Part shown: positions 21,601 through 30,726 of the stretch, piece by piece
How positions within the stretch are numbered: position 1 is the first letter of the stretch
Layout of the letters: every line of letters begins with the position of its first letter
NCBI GenBank assembly: GCA_965200795.1
Contig: CBDAVB010000013.1
Coordinates: 434,001-498,000, forward strand
Source: Parashewanella sp965200795
Lineage (GTDB): Bacteria; Pseudomonadota; Gammaproteobacteria; Enterobacterales; Shewanellaceae
Direction of reading: 5' to 3'
Length of the DNA stretch: 64,000 nucleotides
Program-made: the position numbers and the translations under genes
Notes under the pieces: generated by a model
Database searches by the model: none
Told to the model about the DNA's origin: nothing
What the model saw: only the letters and a program-made list of their open reading frames with translations

Positions 21601-21629
21601 AATAAAATTAATTTGAAATTAATTTTATT
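21601..21629. promoter_or_regulatory. Perfect AT-rich palindrome
   Basis: Two 14-bp arms (AATAAAATTAATTT and its exact complement) flank a single G. It lies between divergent miaB and the gene at 21739, about 110 bp before the latter. It could be an operator or a cruciform. The function is unknown. Confidence 0.4.
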
Positions 21630-21738
21630 TTCAGGATTAATTGACCTCAGGTCGGACGTTAGTTTACTTATTTTAAAGCGTTATTCGCTAAGGGCTGATG
21701 ACTAAAATGATGATTGAAAATAAGTTCGGGGTTTTAAT

Positions 21739-22260
21739 ATGGCGCAGTTAACCAAAGCTCAAAATGCATTTCCTTCCGGTGCCGAATACGACGCCGTCAG
21801 TATAAATATGGAAGAGGCCGCACCGGGTAATGAACCTCAAATTCAAGCTGACAGCTCAAAAAAATCAGAATCAGGGTGTTGTTGCGCATGCACCATTGCG
21901 CGACGGGTTTATAATATTGTCTATCCCGGTGTTCCGCCGTCCAGAGTGGCGAGTATTACCAGCGTGAGTATTGTTGTCGGCGGTCTCATAGGAGCGTTTT
22001 TGGCGGCGGTATTAGGCGGCCCGTCCCTCAGTCAGGATGCGGATGTGGATGATTATCTGAAACTTTTCTCTTACAGTGCGGCAGTCGGGGCGCTGGTTCT
22101 CACAGTGTTTCTGAATGCGGCACTTTGTATTGACAGCCATACAAACTGCACAGAGAATTCAGGTCGAAGGGCGGCGAGCGGTTCAAACCGTCGCTCAGGG
22201 TTGTTAAATAATGCTGAGCCGGCGGCCGGTAATAACGTTCTTAGTTCATTAGCCGGATGA
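21739..22260 (+). CDS. Hypothetical membrane protein with Cys-rich motif
   Basis: The 173-residue product has an acidic, polar N-terminus (1-50), the cluster GCCCACTI (about 53-60), two hydrophobic segments (about 75-98 and 113-134) and a polar, Ser/Asn/Arg-rich tail. Cysteines beside a membrane hairpin look like a eukaryotic palmitoylation-type anchor, which some host-targeted bacterial proteins use; that is inference. GGGG precedes the ATG. It is inserted between miaB and ubiF, which are normally adjacent. I recognise no family. Confidence 0.6.
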   Translation: MAQLTKAQNAFPSGAEYDAVSINMEEAAPGNEPQIQADSSKKSESGCCCACTIARRVYNIVYPGVPPSRVASITSVSIVVGGLIGAFLAAVLGGPSLSQDADVDDYLKLFSYSAAVGALVLTVFLNAALCIDSHTNCTENSGRRAASGSNRRSGLLNNAEPAAGNNVLSSLAG

Positions 22261-22340
22261 TTTTTTCATGCGATTATAGATTGTGCCGGCCTGATACAAT
22301 GATAAACTTACCCGAGGTCGAGGGTTTTCAGGGGCGGATT

Positions 22341-23528
22341 GTGGAAATAAAGTTCAGGCATCAGGATGCTGTGGTTATCGGCGGCGGTATGGTCGGCGCC
22401 GCCGTCGCTTTAGGTCTGGCTCAGCTCGGACTGACGGTCACCGTTATCGAGCGGCGCCGGCCGCGGGCTTACGATGAGTCATCGCCGCCGGATTTACGAG
22501 TTTCCGCGGTCAGTTTAGGCTCCGAGCGATTGTTAGAACGTTTAGGTGCCTGGCAAAATATTATCGCGATGCGAAACGCTCCCTATCTCGGGCTTGAGAC
22601 CTGGGAGCTTGACGGTTTTATTACTCAGTTCTCTAATCAGCAGCTTGATTTACCTCACCTCGGTCATATCATCGAAAACCGCAATGTTCAGCTGGGTATC
22701 TGGCAGGAGTTACAGACACACGATAACGTCAACCTCGTTTGTCCGGCAAACGTGCTTTGTTATTCCCGGACTGATGAGCAGACGCTTTCAGTGACGTTAG
22801 AGTCCGGTGAGGTATTTCATACTCACTTATTGTTAGGCTGTGACGGCGCCGATTCTAACGTCAGAGACTGGGCGGGAATAGGCGTCACAGGCTGGGATTA
22901 TAAACAATCCGCCATGCTTATTAATGTTGAGACTCAGATACCGCGGCAGGATGTGACCTGGCAGCAGTTCACGCCCCAGGGTCCCCGGAGTTTACTGCCG
23001 CTTTCCGGTAATCATGCGTCTTTAGTCTGGTATGACTCGCCGGAAGTCATTGCCGGGCTGACGCGGTTAGATAACATTCAGCTGGCGGAGCAGATTCGCC
23101 GGCATTTTCCCGAGCGTTTGGATCCTGACTTTATCGTCCTCGATAAAGGGGCGTTTTCGTTAACCCGCCGGCACGCGAATCAGTATTATAAGAATAATGT
23201 GGTGCTCCTCGGTGACGCGGCGCATACCGTCAACCCGTTAGCCGGACAGGGAGTAAATTTAGGTTTTAAGGATGTGGACGCGCTGCTGGCCGCTGTCTCC
23301 CGCGCTGTCGGCGATAACCGGGTCTGGTATGAAACGTCAGTTTTAAAGCGGTATCAAAAGGCAAGATATAAAGACAATTTACTGATGCAGACCGCGATGG
23401 ATGTTTTCTACAAGAGCTTCAGTAATGATCTGGCGCCGGTAAAAGCGGTCAGAAATCTGGCGTTGAAAGCGGCGAATATTGATTCACCGCTTAAAAAGCG
23501 GGTGCTGAGATACGCGCTGGGCTTTTGA
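22341..23528 (+). CDS. ubiF: UbiF-type ubiquinone FAD hydroxylase
   Basis: This enzyme catalyses a ring hydroxylation late in ubiquinone synthesis (C6 position in Escherichia). The product has about 395 residues, with the FAD dinucleotide-binding GGGMVGAAV near the start, DLRVSAVS, TWQQFTPQGPR, and GDAAHTVNPLAGQGVNLG near residue 290. The GTG at 22341 follows AGGGG and matches the Escherichia start. ATG codons at 22299 and 22257 are less likely. UbiF fits better than UbiH or UbiI because of the TWQQFTP segment, the C-terminal RYALGF and the miaB synteny. Confidence 0.93.
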   Translation: MEIKFRHQDAVVIGGGMVGAAVALGLAQLGLTVTVIERRRPRAYDESSPPDLRVSAVSLGSERLLERLGAWQNIIAMRNAPYLGLETWELDGFITQFSNQQLDLPHLGHIIENRNVQLGIWQELQTHDNVNLVCPANVLCYSRTDEQTLSVTLESGEVFHTHLLLGCDGADSNVRDWAGIGVTGWDYKQSAMLINVETQIPRQDVTWQQFTPQGPRSLLPLSGNHASLVWYDSPEVIAGLTRLDNIQLAEQIRRHFPERLDPDFIVLDKGAFSLTRRHANQYYKNNVVLLGDAAHTVNPLAGQGVNLGFKDVDALLAAVSRAVGDNRVWYETSVLKRYQKARYKDNLLMQTAMDVFYKSFSNDLAPVKAVRNLALKAANIDSPLKKRVLRYALGF

Positions 23529-23542
23529 TTTTCTGATCCGGT

Positions 23543-25285
23543 TTATACCTCTGTCTTTTTTATCACGTTTTCCATCATGGGCTTAGCGTCTTTAGCTGAG
23601 GGTCTGCGGGCGGGATCCGTCTGTAAGCATCCGCGGATCAGACCGATTAACTCAGGGTTATCACTGAAAGGTCTTGTTTTTTCAAGTTTATTGATTTTCG
23701 TTGTTTTTTCCCAGAGCTCTTCGCCGCGGCCGTGAGTCAGGCTCAGCAGCAGTGAGGCTTGTTCCCGCTGTCTTAATGCCGCTGTTTTCCCTATGCAGAC
23801 ATTTAACAATAAAGATCCGAAAGACCACATATCAACCGCCGTGGTATACAATAATTCGCACGGCCCGCTCAGGTTGATATGCATGGACACTTCCGGCGCC
23901 CGGTAGCCCGGAGTGCCGAGCGGCAGTATCGTCGCGGATTTTATTATCTGACCGGCCGGATCTTTTATATCTGAACCCGGAACGATTCCCGACGAGTCAA
24001 AATCTCCCAGTTTAACTTTGAATCCGCTGAAGTTACCGCAGTCACAGGTAAGCGGAGTATGCTTATGCCGGCACTGCATTTTTATCATGATGTTGCCGGC
24101 CTTGATGTCCCGGTGAACAAAGCCTTTTGAGTGCATGTATGCTATGCCCTCGCGGGTTTCATTTAAAAAATGCATCACATTCTTAAACCCTCTGGCGAAT
24201 TTGGCGGGATCCCGGGCGTTAGCGAGGTGATAGGATTTAAGACATCCGGTTTTTTTGTCTGACAGGATTTTCCGTAAATCGTAATCCATCCGGGGCATAA
24301 AGTGAAAACAGTAAAATCTCTCGGGATGACGTTCATGTCTTTCCCCCATAAGTACGGCATTTAACGCTAAAATATTATTATGACTTAACGCGGTCTGAAC
24401 GTTGACCTCGGCTGCGCGCAAGACCGTCTTTTTGACGGCGTAGCGTTTTTTGCCATGGTACATGACGAATACAAAACCGTTACCCCCGGAACCGATACGT
24501 TCCGTAGTCTGCTTATTACCCGGTACATCGTATTCGCCGCGCCCGTTAAACCTTTTGTCCTGAGTAAAGTAGATACGCCCCGGTGTTTTGGCGTTCCGCC
24601 TGAGATATTCTTTGTCTTGGGTGTCACTCACGTCATCACAGTCCCCGTTATCAGCTGTCCGGTTAACGGGAGGCTGAGTTTTTTCCCGGGCGGCCTCAGA
24701 ATGCCTTATGTAATATTTCGGCGTTGTCACTCCGTTACTGTCTTGTCGCCTTTCTTTTACCATATACGCGTTCGTCACCGGCAGTGAGGCAAAAGGGGCG
24801 GTCAGGCATACTTTAACCCGATCACCGAGCAGTACGGTATAATTAGCTTTTGTATATTCCTGAATAACCGGTTGTTGTTTTGCCTTAGGCTTAATCGCCG
24901 GTACCGGCTTGTAACCGTGAGAAAGCCCCGGCTGTTGTGTTATAACCGCGTTACCGCCCTCATTTGTCGCGGTTTCAGGCGCGTTTTGAGTGCTATGAAA
25001 TTTCGCCAGCCCCAGACATCTGTCCGGACAATCCTCGCCGGGACTCACCGGTGTTAAATCTTCTTTCGTACCGGTTTCCCGCGGCCGGTCCGGAAAACTG
25101 AGTTGCAGCGGATTGGTCTTGGTGACGCCCCCGCCGCTTACGATTTGAGCTTTGTAGGATTCCTTAGAATAATTGGAACCGGTGCGAAAAAAGCCTCCCG
25201 TTGTCGCCTCGGTATGAGCCGGATTATTGTCTCCCTCCCGGGGGGCGCAGACTGCGTTCCCTGTGGTGCAAATAGGTATGGACAT
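23543..25285 (-). CDS. Eukaryotic-like Ser/Thr protein kinase, paralog 1
   Basis: This 580-residue protein is likely to phosphorylate Ser/Thr, perhaps in a host cell. A disordered N-terminus (1-130) precedes a small conserved domain (about 145-195, VLLGDRVKV and YMVKER), then a full kinase domain from about 262. Visible motifs are the glycine loop GSGGNGFVF, the lysine in YAVKK, HRDIKAGN (catalytic loop), DFD replacing DFG, and YRAPEVSM. An insert with CRHKHTPLTCDC between the HRD and DFD motifs could bind a metal. There is no signal peptide or membrane helix, unlike typical bacterial PknB. GGAGG precedes the ATG. It converges on ubiF with a 14-bp gap. Catalytic residues are intact. Confidence 0.88.
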   Translation of the reverse strand: MSIPICTTGNAVCAPREGDNNPAHTEATTGGFFRTGSNYSKESYKAQIVSGGGVTKTNPLQLSFPDRPRETGTKEDLTPVSPGEDCPDRCLGLAKFHSTQNAPETATNEGGNAVITQQPGLSHGYKPVPAIKPKAKQQPVIQEYTKANYTVLLGDRVKVCLTAPFASLPVTNAYMVKERRQDSNGVTTPKYYIRHSEAAREKTQPPVNRTADNGDCDDVSDTQDKEYLRRNAKTPGRIYFTQDKRFNGRGEYDVPGNKQTTERIGSGGNGFVFVMYHGKKRYAVKKTVLRAAEVNVQTALSHNNILALNAVLMGERHERHPERFYCFHFMPRMDYDLRKILSDKKTGCLKSYHLANARDPAKFARGFKNVMHFLNETREGIAYMHSKGFVHRDIKAGNIMIKMQCRHKHTPLTCDCGNFSGFKVKLGDFDSSGIVPGSDIKDPAGQIIKSATILPLGTPGYRAPEVSMHINLSGPCELLYTTAVDMWSFGSLLLNVCIGKTAALRQREQASLLLSLTHGRGEELWEKTTKINKLEKTRPFSDNPELIGLIRGCLQTDPARRPSAKDAKPMMENVIKKTEV

Positions 25286-25379
25286 ATCACTTTCCTCCGT
25301 TTAAAAAAACCGGTTAAGGTTTTTTAAGCGCAAAACCGTCGCTGCGCTTTCTAAAAACGTCAAACTTCCCTGTTAACAA

Positions 25380-25690
25380 ACTGTCCCGAAATAACTTCCC
25401 GATTTGTAATATCGCCGGCATCAAGGCACGAAGGATGAAGTTCGGTTATTCTAAACGAAGTAACCGCAGTTGTGTGTGCCGGTATATGCCGGTAAATGAG
25501 TGATGAGTATCGCGCACAGCGGATGTTAAGCGTAACCCTTGGCTTCGGGCCTGTTTATTTTCGCGTTGTTTCAGTAAAGCGTTACGGCGCCGCCGGAAGC
25601 TGATAATGACCGCGCCTCGCGTTCTCCGCCTTGTAAAAGCCAAAAATAAATCAGCGAAACGGGGAAGTTATTCCGGGCCGTTCCCGTCCG
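25380..25690. repeat. MITE-like element with inverted ends, copy 1
   Basis: The left end reads ACTGTCCCGAAATAACTTCC and the right end, near 25655-25688, is its imperfect reverse complement. The same ends occur around 51110-51337. The interior shares TATCAAGGC-type blocks with that copy but has no gene of its own. The spurious C-terminal extension of the frameshifted kinase runs into it. Confidence 0.55.
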
Positions 25691-25719
25691 GATTTTGATG
25701 ATGCCGGCCGTTGATATTA

Positions 25720-27478
25720 CTATCCGTTTTTGATTATTTCCGCCATCGATGTTAAGACATCTCCAGCTGACGGCCTTTTTTCGGGGTCGACCTGAAGACA
25801 GTCGCGCACTAATTTTTACAAAAGCCGATTTATCGCAGAACCGACTGGCTTTTTGCAGTTTGTTGATCTTTAGGATTTCTTCCGAGATTTCAGTGCCTTT
25901 AGCGCCGTTTATATACTCATTTTTACTGAGAAGCAGTAACGCTTGTTCCCGTTGTTTTACGGCGGCGGTTTTTCCGATGCAGAGATTCAGCAGCAGGCAC
26001 CCGACAGACCAGATGTCTACCGCCGTGGTGTACAGCGTTTCATACGGCCCGGCGAGCACGATATGCATGGACACCTCAGGCGCGCGATATCCCCCTGTTC
26101 CCAAAGGCAGAATGCTGGCGAATTTAATCAATTGATCCGTGTTCTCCGGAACATTATAACCCGGAATGGTTCCCGATGAGTCAAAGTCACCCAGTCTGAC
26201 CTGATATGTTTTGACTTTACAGTCGCATTTCAGAGGCGTGGCGTGACGACATGCCATTTTTAACATGATATTACTGGCCTTGACGTCCCGGTGAATATAG
26301 CCGTTAGTGTGCATATAGTTAACACCCCGGGTTGCTTGTTCGATGATATTGATAACATTGTTAAAGGCGGTATCAAATTGATTACGGGCGTCTGCGGTTG
26401 CAAGCTCGGAGGCGGTTGCACGCCCGGAGGCGGCGGTTTTATTAATTAAACCTCGCAGATTACCATAGTAATGCTGTAAACATCCGACGTCTTTGGCTGA
26501 CATTATCTTACGTAAATCAAATTTCATTACGGGCATAAAATGAAAACAGTAAAACTTTTCGGCGAGACTCTCATGTTGCCCACCCATAAACACCGCATGT
26601 AACGGGAGTATATTGCCGTTATGCAGCGCCGAGTGAATTTTGATTTCATTCGGACGGTAAACCGTCTTTTTTACGGCGTATATTTTTCCATTATAATTGG
26701 GAAAAGTAGTAGTAAAAATAAAACCGTTGCCGCCTTTGCCGATACGTTTATTCTCAGCAATATCCTTGCTCTCTGGTTCATAATGTGTTGTGAGATTAAA
26801 ATTATCATCATGACTGAATATACACTTTTTTGGTTTTCTGTTTTGGTAATAAAAATGACTCTCCTCACTTAAACGGGGTTCTTGAGTGCTGCCCCCGTTG
26901 TGACTGCCAGCCTGAGTCGCCGGGCGCCGCGGCTGACTGTCGTAAGTGGTATCGGACTTTTTCAATACTAATTTTATTCTTGTATTGCCTAGTGAATCAG
27001 TATGTCTTTCTTTTACCATATACGTGTCTCGTTTCGGGAGAACGGCAAACGCACTGGTACTGAAAACCTTAACGGTATCGCCGCACAGAACAGGATACAC
27101 GGGTTTATTGCACCCCGCGAATTGCTTATTTTCTGATGTGTTCGCACCTTTCATAGACTGAGCGGGATCTTGATGATAATCAACGGCTTTTTCATCATCT
27201 TTACCGAAGAAATGGTTACCGAAGAAATGTCTATCGAAGAAATGTCTAACGGAGTGTTGAGGTCGCTGATTATTTCTCGCCGCTTTTACCTGATATAGGT
27301 CAGCGCCCTTAGCGGCGGCTTGTCCGGCTTGTTCAACCCCGCAGGGGTTGTTTGCTGATGATGTCACTCCCGAAGCCACCATTGAGCTTTTTGACCCACG
27401 GGTAAAATTATCCCCGACGTTGAGGGATGAGTGAGCGAATTGGTTTGCACTCTGCTGATTACTGACTCCCTTATCCAT
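25720..27478 (-). pseudogene. Eukaryotic-like Ser/Thr protein kinase, paralog 2, frameshifted
   Basis: This is a second kinase of the same family with the same N-terminal domain (VLCGDTVKV, YMVKER) and kinase motifs: GKGGNGFIF, YAVKK, HRDVKASN, DFD, YRAPEVSM and the CRHATPLKCDC insert. In the A-run at 25813-25817 (Ts on the plus strand) the frame slips. One A fewer would restore the ending LVRDCLQVDPEKRPSAGD and a stop at 25720-25722, closely matching paralog 1. As it stands the frame runs to 25571 through non-homologous sequence. Only the last kinase helix is lost, so partial activity or a sequencing error is possible. GGAGG precedes the ATG. The extra linker at about 335-365 is rich in Ala and Thr. 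Confidence 0.8.
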
Positions 27479-27859
27479 AACTCACCTCCGCTTTTCAGGT
27501 TATGCGTTTTAGCCGCGAGCGGGTCAGGCTCTGACTACAACACCGCTGAAACACCATCGCATATTTTTTACACGAACCCGTGCCGCTGATTTCAGTCAAA
27601 CCCGCCTCCCAGAGTAACACTAAGTGAGGCAACCGAAAGTTAATTTCTTTTAATGTTCAGTTTTTCTTAAGTTTATCGTTATTATCGCCTGCCGCGGTGA
27701 ACGCTTAAAGCCTGAGCCTGTCAGAAAAGTCCTGAAATACACGCTCGGATCTTAATCCGCGCCCGCGGTTGGCCGCCGGTATTTTCCCGCGCTTTAACTC
27801 CTTCAGTCTGAGTGTTAGAATTCGTCGTTTTATTATGACTTAAAAGACTAAGAGCGGGA
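27479..27859. other. Non-coding gap between kinase 2 and pth
   Basis: This divergent intergenic region shows no convincing gene and should hold promoters for both flanks. I see no strong sigma-70 match. Confidence 0.4.
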
Positions 27860-28395
27860 ATGAGCGACATTAAGTTAATTGCCGGTCTGGCGAATCCGGG
27901 CGCTGAATATGAGAGAACCCGGCATAACGCGGGTGAGTGGTACGTGAGGGAGCTGGCCCGTATCACCGCCGCTGATTTAGCGGCGGACGGCAAATACGCC
28001 GGCTTAACGGCCAGAACCGTATTGCACGGTAAAGACGTCCGTTTACTTATCCCCGCTACATAGATGAATTTAAGCGGTAAATCCGTCGGCGCTCTGGCTG
28101 ACTTTTACAAGATTACGCCGGAGCGGATTCTGGTGGCTCATGATAAGCCTGATATGCCTCCGGGCGTCGCTGAGTTCAAACAGGGGGCGGCCGCGGCGGT
28201 CACAACGGTTTGAGAGATATCATCGCCGGACTGGGTAATAATAAAAGCTTTTATCGTTTACGCATCGGTATCGGTCATCCCGGTCATCCCGGTCAAAAAA
28301 ATTTAGTGAGTAACTATGTGCTGAGTAAAGCCACCCCCGCGGATCAGCGTCTGACGGACGCCGCCGTCGATGAGGCGGCGCCCGCGTTCTTTTAA
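27860..28395 (+). pseudogene. pth: Peptidyl-tRNA hydrolase, decayed
   Basis: Pth normally releases peptides from dropped-off peptidyl-tRNA and is essential in Escherichia. The start is clear (KLIAGLANPGAEYERTRHNAG, with catalytic His). An in-frame TAG at 28061-28063 then replaces the Phe before MNLSGK. A single-base loss in the G-run at 28183-28187 shifts the frame before GGHNGL. A 9-bp duplication follows in GHPGHPG, and the product stops at EAAPAFF, about 20 residues early. Several independent lesions make this a true pseudogene rather than one base-calling error. It keeps its usual place before ychF. Another peptidyl-tRNA hydrolase must exist elsewhere if the cell is viable. Confidence 0.87.
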
Positions 28396-28478
28396 GGCGT
28401 AAAACGCTTATTGACACTTGTCATATCCGTTTAGCGGGTATGGCGATAAAAGACAGTGATTATAAAGGTAATAAAATT

Positions 28479-29570
28479 ATGGGATTTAAGTGCGGCATCG
28501 TCGGCCTTCCTAATGTGGGTAAATCCACTCTGTTTAACGCTCTGACTAAAGCGGGTATCGAAGCGGCTAACTTTCCGTTTTGCACTATTGAGCCCAATAC
28601 CGGTGTGGTTCCGGTACCGGATCCGCGTCTGAATGTACTGGCGGGTATTGTTAACCCGCAAAAAGTCTTACCGACGACGATGGAGTTTGTTGATATCGCG
28701 GGTCTGGTCGCGGGCGCGTCCAAAGGTGAGGGGTTAGGTAATAAATTTTTAGCCAATATCCGTGAAACCGACGCGATCGGTCACGTCGTCCGCTGTTTCG
28801 AGGATGACAACATTGTTCACGTGGCGGATAAAGTTGACCCGGCCCGTGATATTGAGGTGATCAATACTGAGTTAGCCTTAGCCGACTTAGACAGCCTTGA
28901 GCGCGCGCTGACGCGGCAGATCAAAAAAGCCAAAGGGGGCGATAAGGGCGCGAAGTTCGAGCTGACCGTTCTGGAAAAAATGCGTCCGGTACTGGACGAA
29001 GGACATATGCTTCGTTCATTAGAACTCGCCAAAGAAGAATTAGAAGCGGTACGTTATCTTAATTTTTTAACCTTAAAACCGACCATGTATATCGCTAACG
29101 TATCAGAAGACGGTTTTGAGAATAATCCGCGTCTTGATACCGTTCGTAGTATCGCGGAAGGTGAGAACGCGGTGGTCGTTCCGGTTTGCGCGGCAATCGA
29201 ATCCGATCTCGCTGAAATGGAAGCCGGGGAACAGGCGGAGTTCTTAGATGAGTTAGGGCTTGAGGAGCCGGGATTAGATCGTGTGATCCGCGCCGGCTAC
29301 ACCCTGCTTAACTTACACACTTACTTCACCGCGGGCGTAAAAGAAGTCAGAGCCTGGACCATTCCGGTCGGCGCGTTAGCCCCGCAGGCCGCCGGTGTTA
29401 TCCATACTGACTTCGAGCGCGGCTTTATTCGCGCGCAAGTGGCTTCCTATAACGACTTTGTCGAATATAAAGGTGAGAACGGCGCTAAAGAGGCCGGCAA
29501 GCTTCGGGTAGAAGGTAAAACTTATGAAGTGAAAGACGGCGACGTGATGCACTTCTTATTTAATGTCTGA
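28479..29570 (+). CDS. ychF: Ribosome-binding ATPase YchF (OLA1 family)
   Basis: YchF is a translation-associated P-loop ATPase involved in stress responses. The 363-residue protein has GLPNVGKSTLFNAL near the start (G1), DIAGLV (G3) and a C-terminal TGS domain. The ATG at 28479 (MGFKCGIVG) matches the family start. The frame open from 28440 adds 13 unlikely residues. It follows the broken pth in the standard order, and its sequence is fully intact. Confidence 0.96.
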   Translation: MGFKCGIVGLPNVGKSTLFNALTKAGIEAANFPFCTIEPNTGVVPVPDPRLNVLAGIVNPQKVLPTTMEFVDIAGLVAGASKGEGLGNKFLANIRETDAIGHVVRCFEDDNIVHVADKVDPARDIEVINTELALADLDSLERALTRQIKKAKGGDKGAKFELTVLEKMRPVLDEGHMLRSLELAKEELEAVRYLNFLTLKPTMYIANVSEDGFENNPRLDTVRSIAEGENAVVVPVCAAIESDLAEMEAGEQAEFLDELGLEEPGLDRVIRAGYTLLNLHTYFTAGVKEVRAWTIPVGALAPQAAGVIHTDFERGFIRAQVASYNDFVEYKGENGAKEAGKLRVEGKTYEVKDGDVMHFLFNV

Positions 29571-29669
29571 TTTCCCCGCGCCGAGAATCGTAACTGACGC
29601 GATTTTTAACCGGCTTGCTGAAATCCTGACCGCTTGAGTTCAGTGAGCCGAAATTTACGAAAAAAGCGG

Positions 29670-29698
29670 TTGACCTTAATTGGGCGAATAAGCATAAT
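29670..29698 (+). promoter_or_regulatory. Sigma-70 promoter of the tRNA array
   Basis: TTGACC (29670-29675) and CATAAT (29693-29698) are 17 bp apart. They are followed by a GC-rich stretch (CGCCCCG), the discriminator type seen at stable-RNA promoters under stringent control. The first tRNA begins 34 bp downstream. Confidence 0.75.
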
Positions 29699-29732
29699 AC
29701 GCCCCGTTCCCGGTAACGGGACAGCAAAAAGT

Positions 29733-29809
29733 GGCTATGTAGCTCAGCTGGTTAGAGCACAGCACTCATAATGCTGGGGTCGCAGGTTCAAGTCCCGCCA
29801 TAGCTACCA
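29733..29809 (+). tRNA. tRNA-Met (CAU), elongator, copy 1
   Basis: This is a complete 77-nt cloverleaf with encoded CCA and anticodon CAT in the loop CTCATAA. It closely resembles the Escherichia elongator tRNA-Met and is identical to the copy at 30158. Confidence 0.95.
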
Positions 29810-29851
29810 TCCGCTCTGTTAAAGAGTGAGATGTAAAACTGAAAACTCCGT

Positions 29852-29936
<85 letters not shown>

Positions 29937-29974
29937 TTGACTTTATGGTATAAGTCAATAAGATATTTAGAGAT

Positions 29975-30049
29975 TGGGGTATCGCCAAGCGGTAAGGCAC
30001 CGGGTTTTGATCTCGGCATTCCCAGGTTCGAATCCTGGTACCCCAGCCA
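29975..30049 (+). tRNA. tRNA-Gln (UUG), copy 1
   Basis: A 75-nt tRNA with anticodon TTG in the loop TTTTGAT and encoded CCA. Confidence 0.95.
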
Positions 30050-30080
30050 TTACGCTAAGTTATCTGACCAATATTAACAT

Positions 30081-30155
30081 TGGGGTATCGCCAAGCGGTA
30101 AGGCACCGGGTTTTGATCTCGGCATTCCCAGGTTCGAATCCTGGTACCCCAGCCA
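30081..30155 (+). tRNA. tRNA-Gln (UUG), copy 2
   Basis: Identical in sequence to copy 1 and separated from it by 31 bp. Confidence 0.95.
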
Positions 30156-30157
30156 TC

Positions 30158-30234
30158 GGCTATGTAGCTCAGCTGGTTAGAGCACAGCACTCATAATGCT
30201 GGGGTCGCAGGTTCAAGTCCCGCCATAGCTACCA
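30158..30234 (+). tRNA. tRNA-Met (CAU), elongator, copy 2
   Basis: Identical to copy 1. Only 2 bp separate it from the preceding tRNA-Gln, so both come from one precursor. Confidence 0.95.
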
Positions 30235-30277
30235 TCCGCTCTGTTAAAGAGTGAGATGTAAAACTTAAGAACTCCGT

Positions 30278-30362
<85 letters not shown>

Positions 30363-30395
30363 TTAATAAGCCCGGCCTTATTAATAAATAAACAT

Positions 30396-30470
30396 TGGGG
30401 TATCGCCAAGCGGTAAGGCACCGGGTTTTGATCTCGGCATTCCCAGGTTCGAATCCTGGTACCCCAGCCA
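30396..30470 (+). tRNA. tRNA-Gln (UUG), copy 3
   Basis: The third identical copy of the same glutamine tRNA. Confidence 0.95.
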
Positions 30471-30544
30471 TCTTAGTCAGTTAACGATGATTTGTTAACG
30501 GAGAAAAACAGTTAATGACTTCTGTAAAAAGTTAATCTGTCTAT

Positions 30545-30629
<85 letters not shown>

Positions 30630-30726
30630 TCTTTTGATTCTTGTCTTTATTAAATTTTCTGTTTGCGCGGGATACTCAGTTTATTTCGGCTACACTTTTG
30701 TTATCGTTCATAAACAAAGCGTTCTT

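Noticed and set aside
24455..24787. 110-residue plus frame opposite kinase 1
   Set aside because: Antisense shadow of the conserved kinase coding region.
28210..28395. 61-residue frame as a separate gene
   Set aside because: Its sequence is the frameshifted C-terminal part of pth (GIGHPG, YVLSKA), so it is included in the pseudogene.
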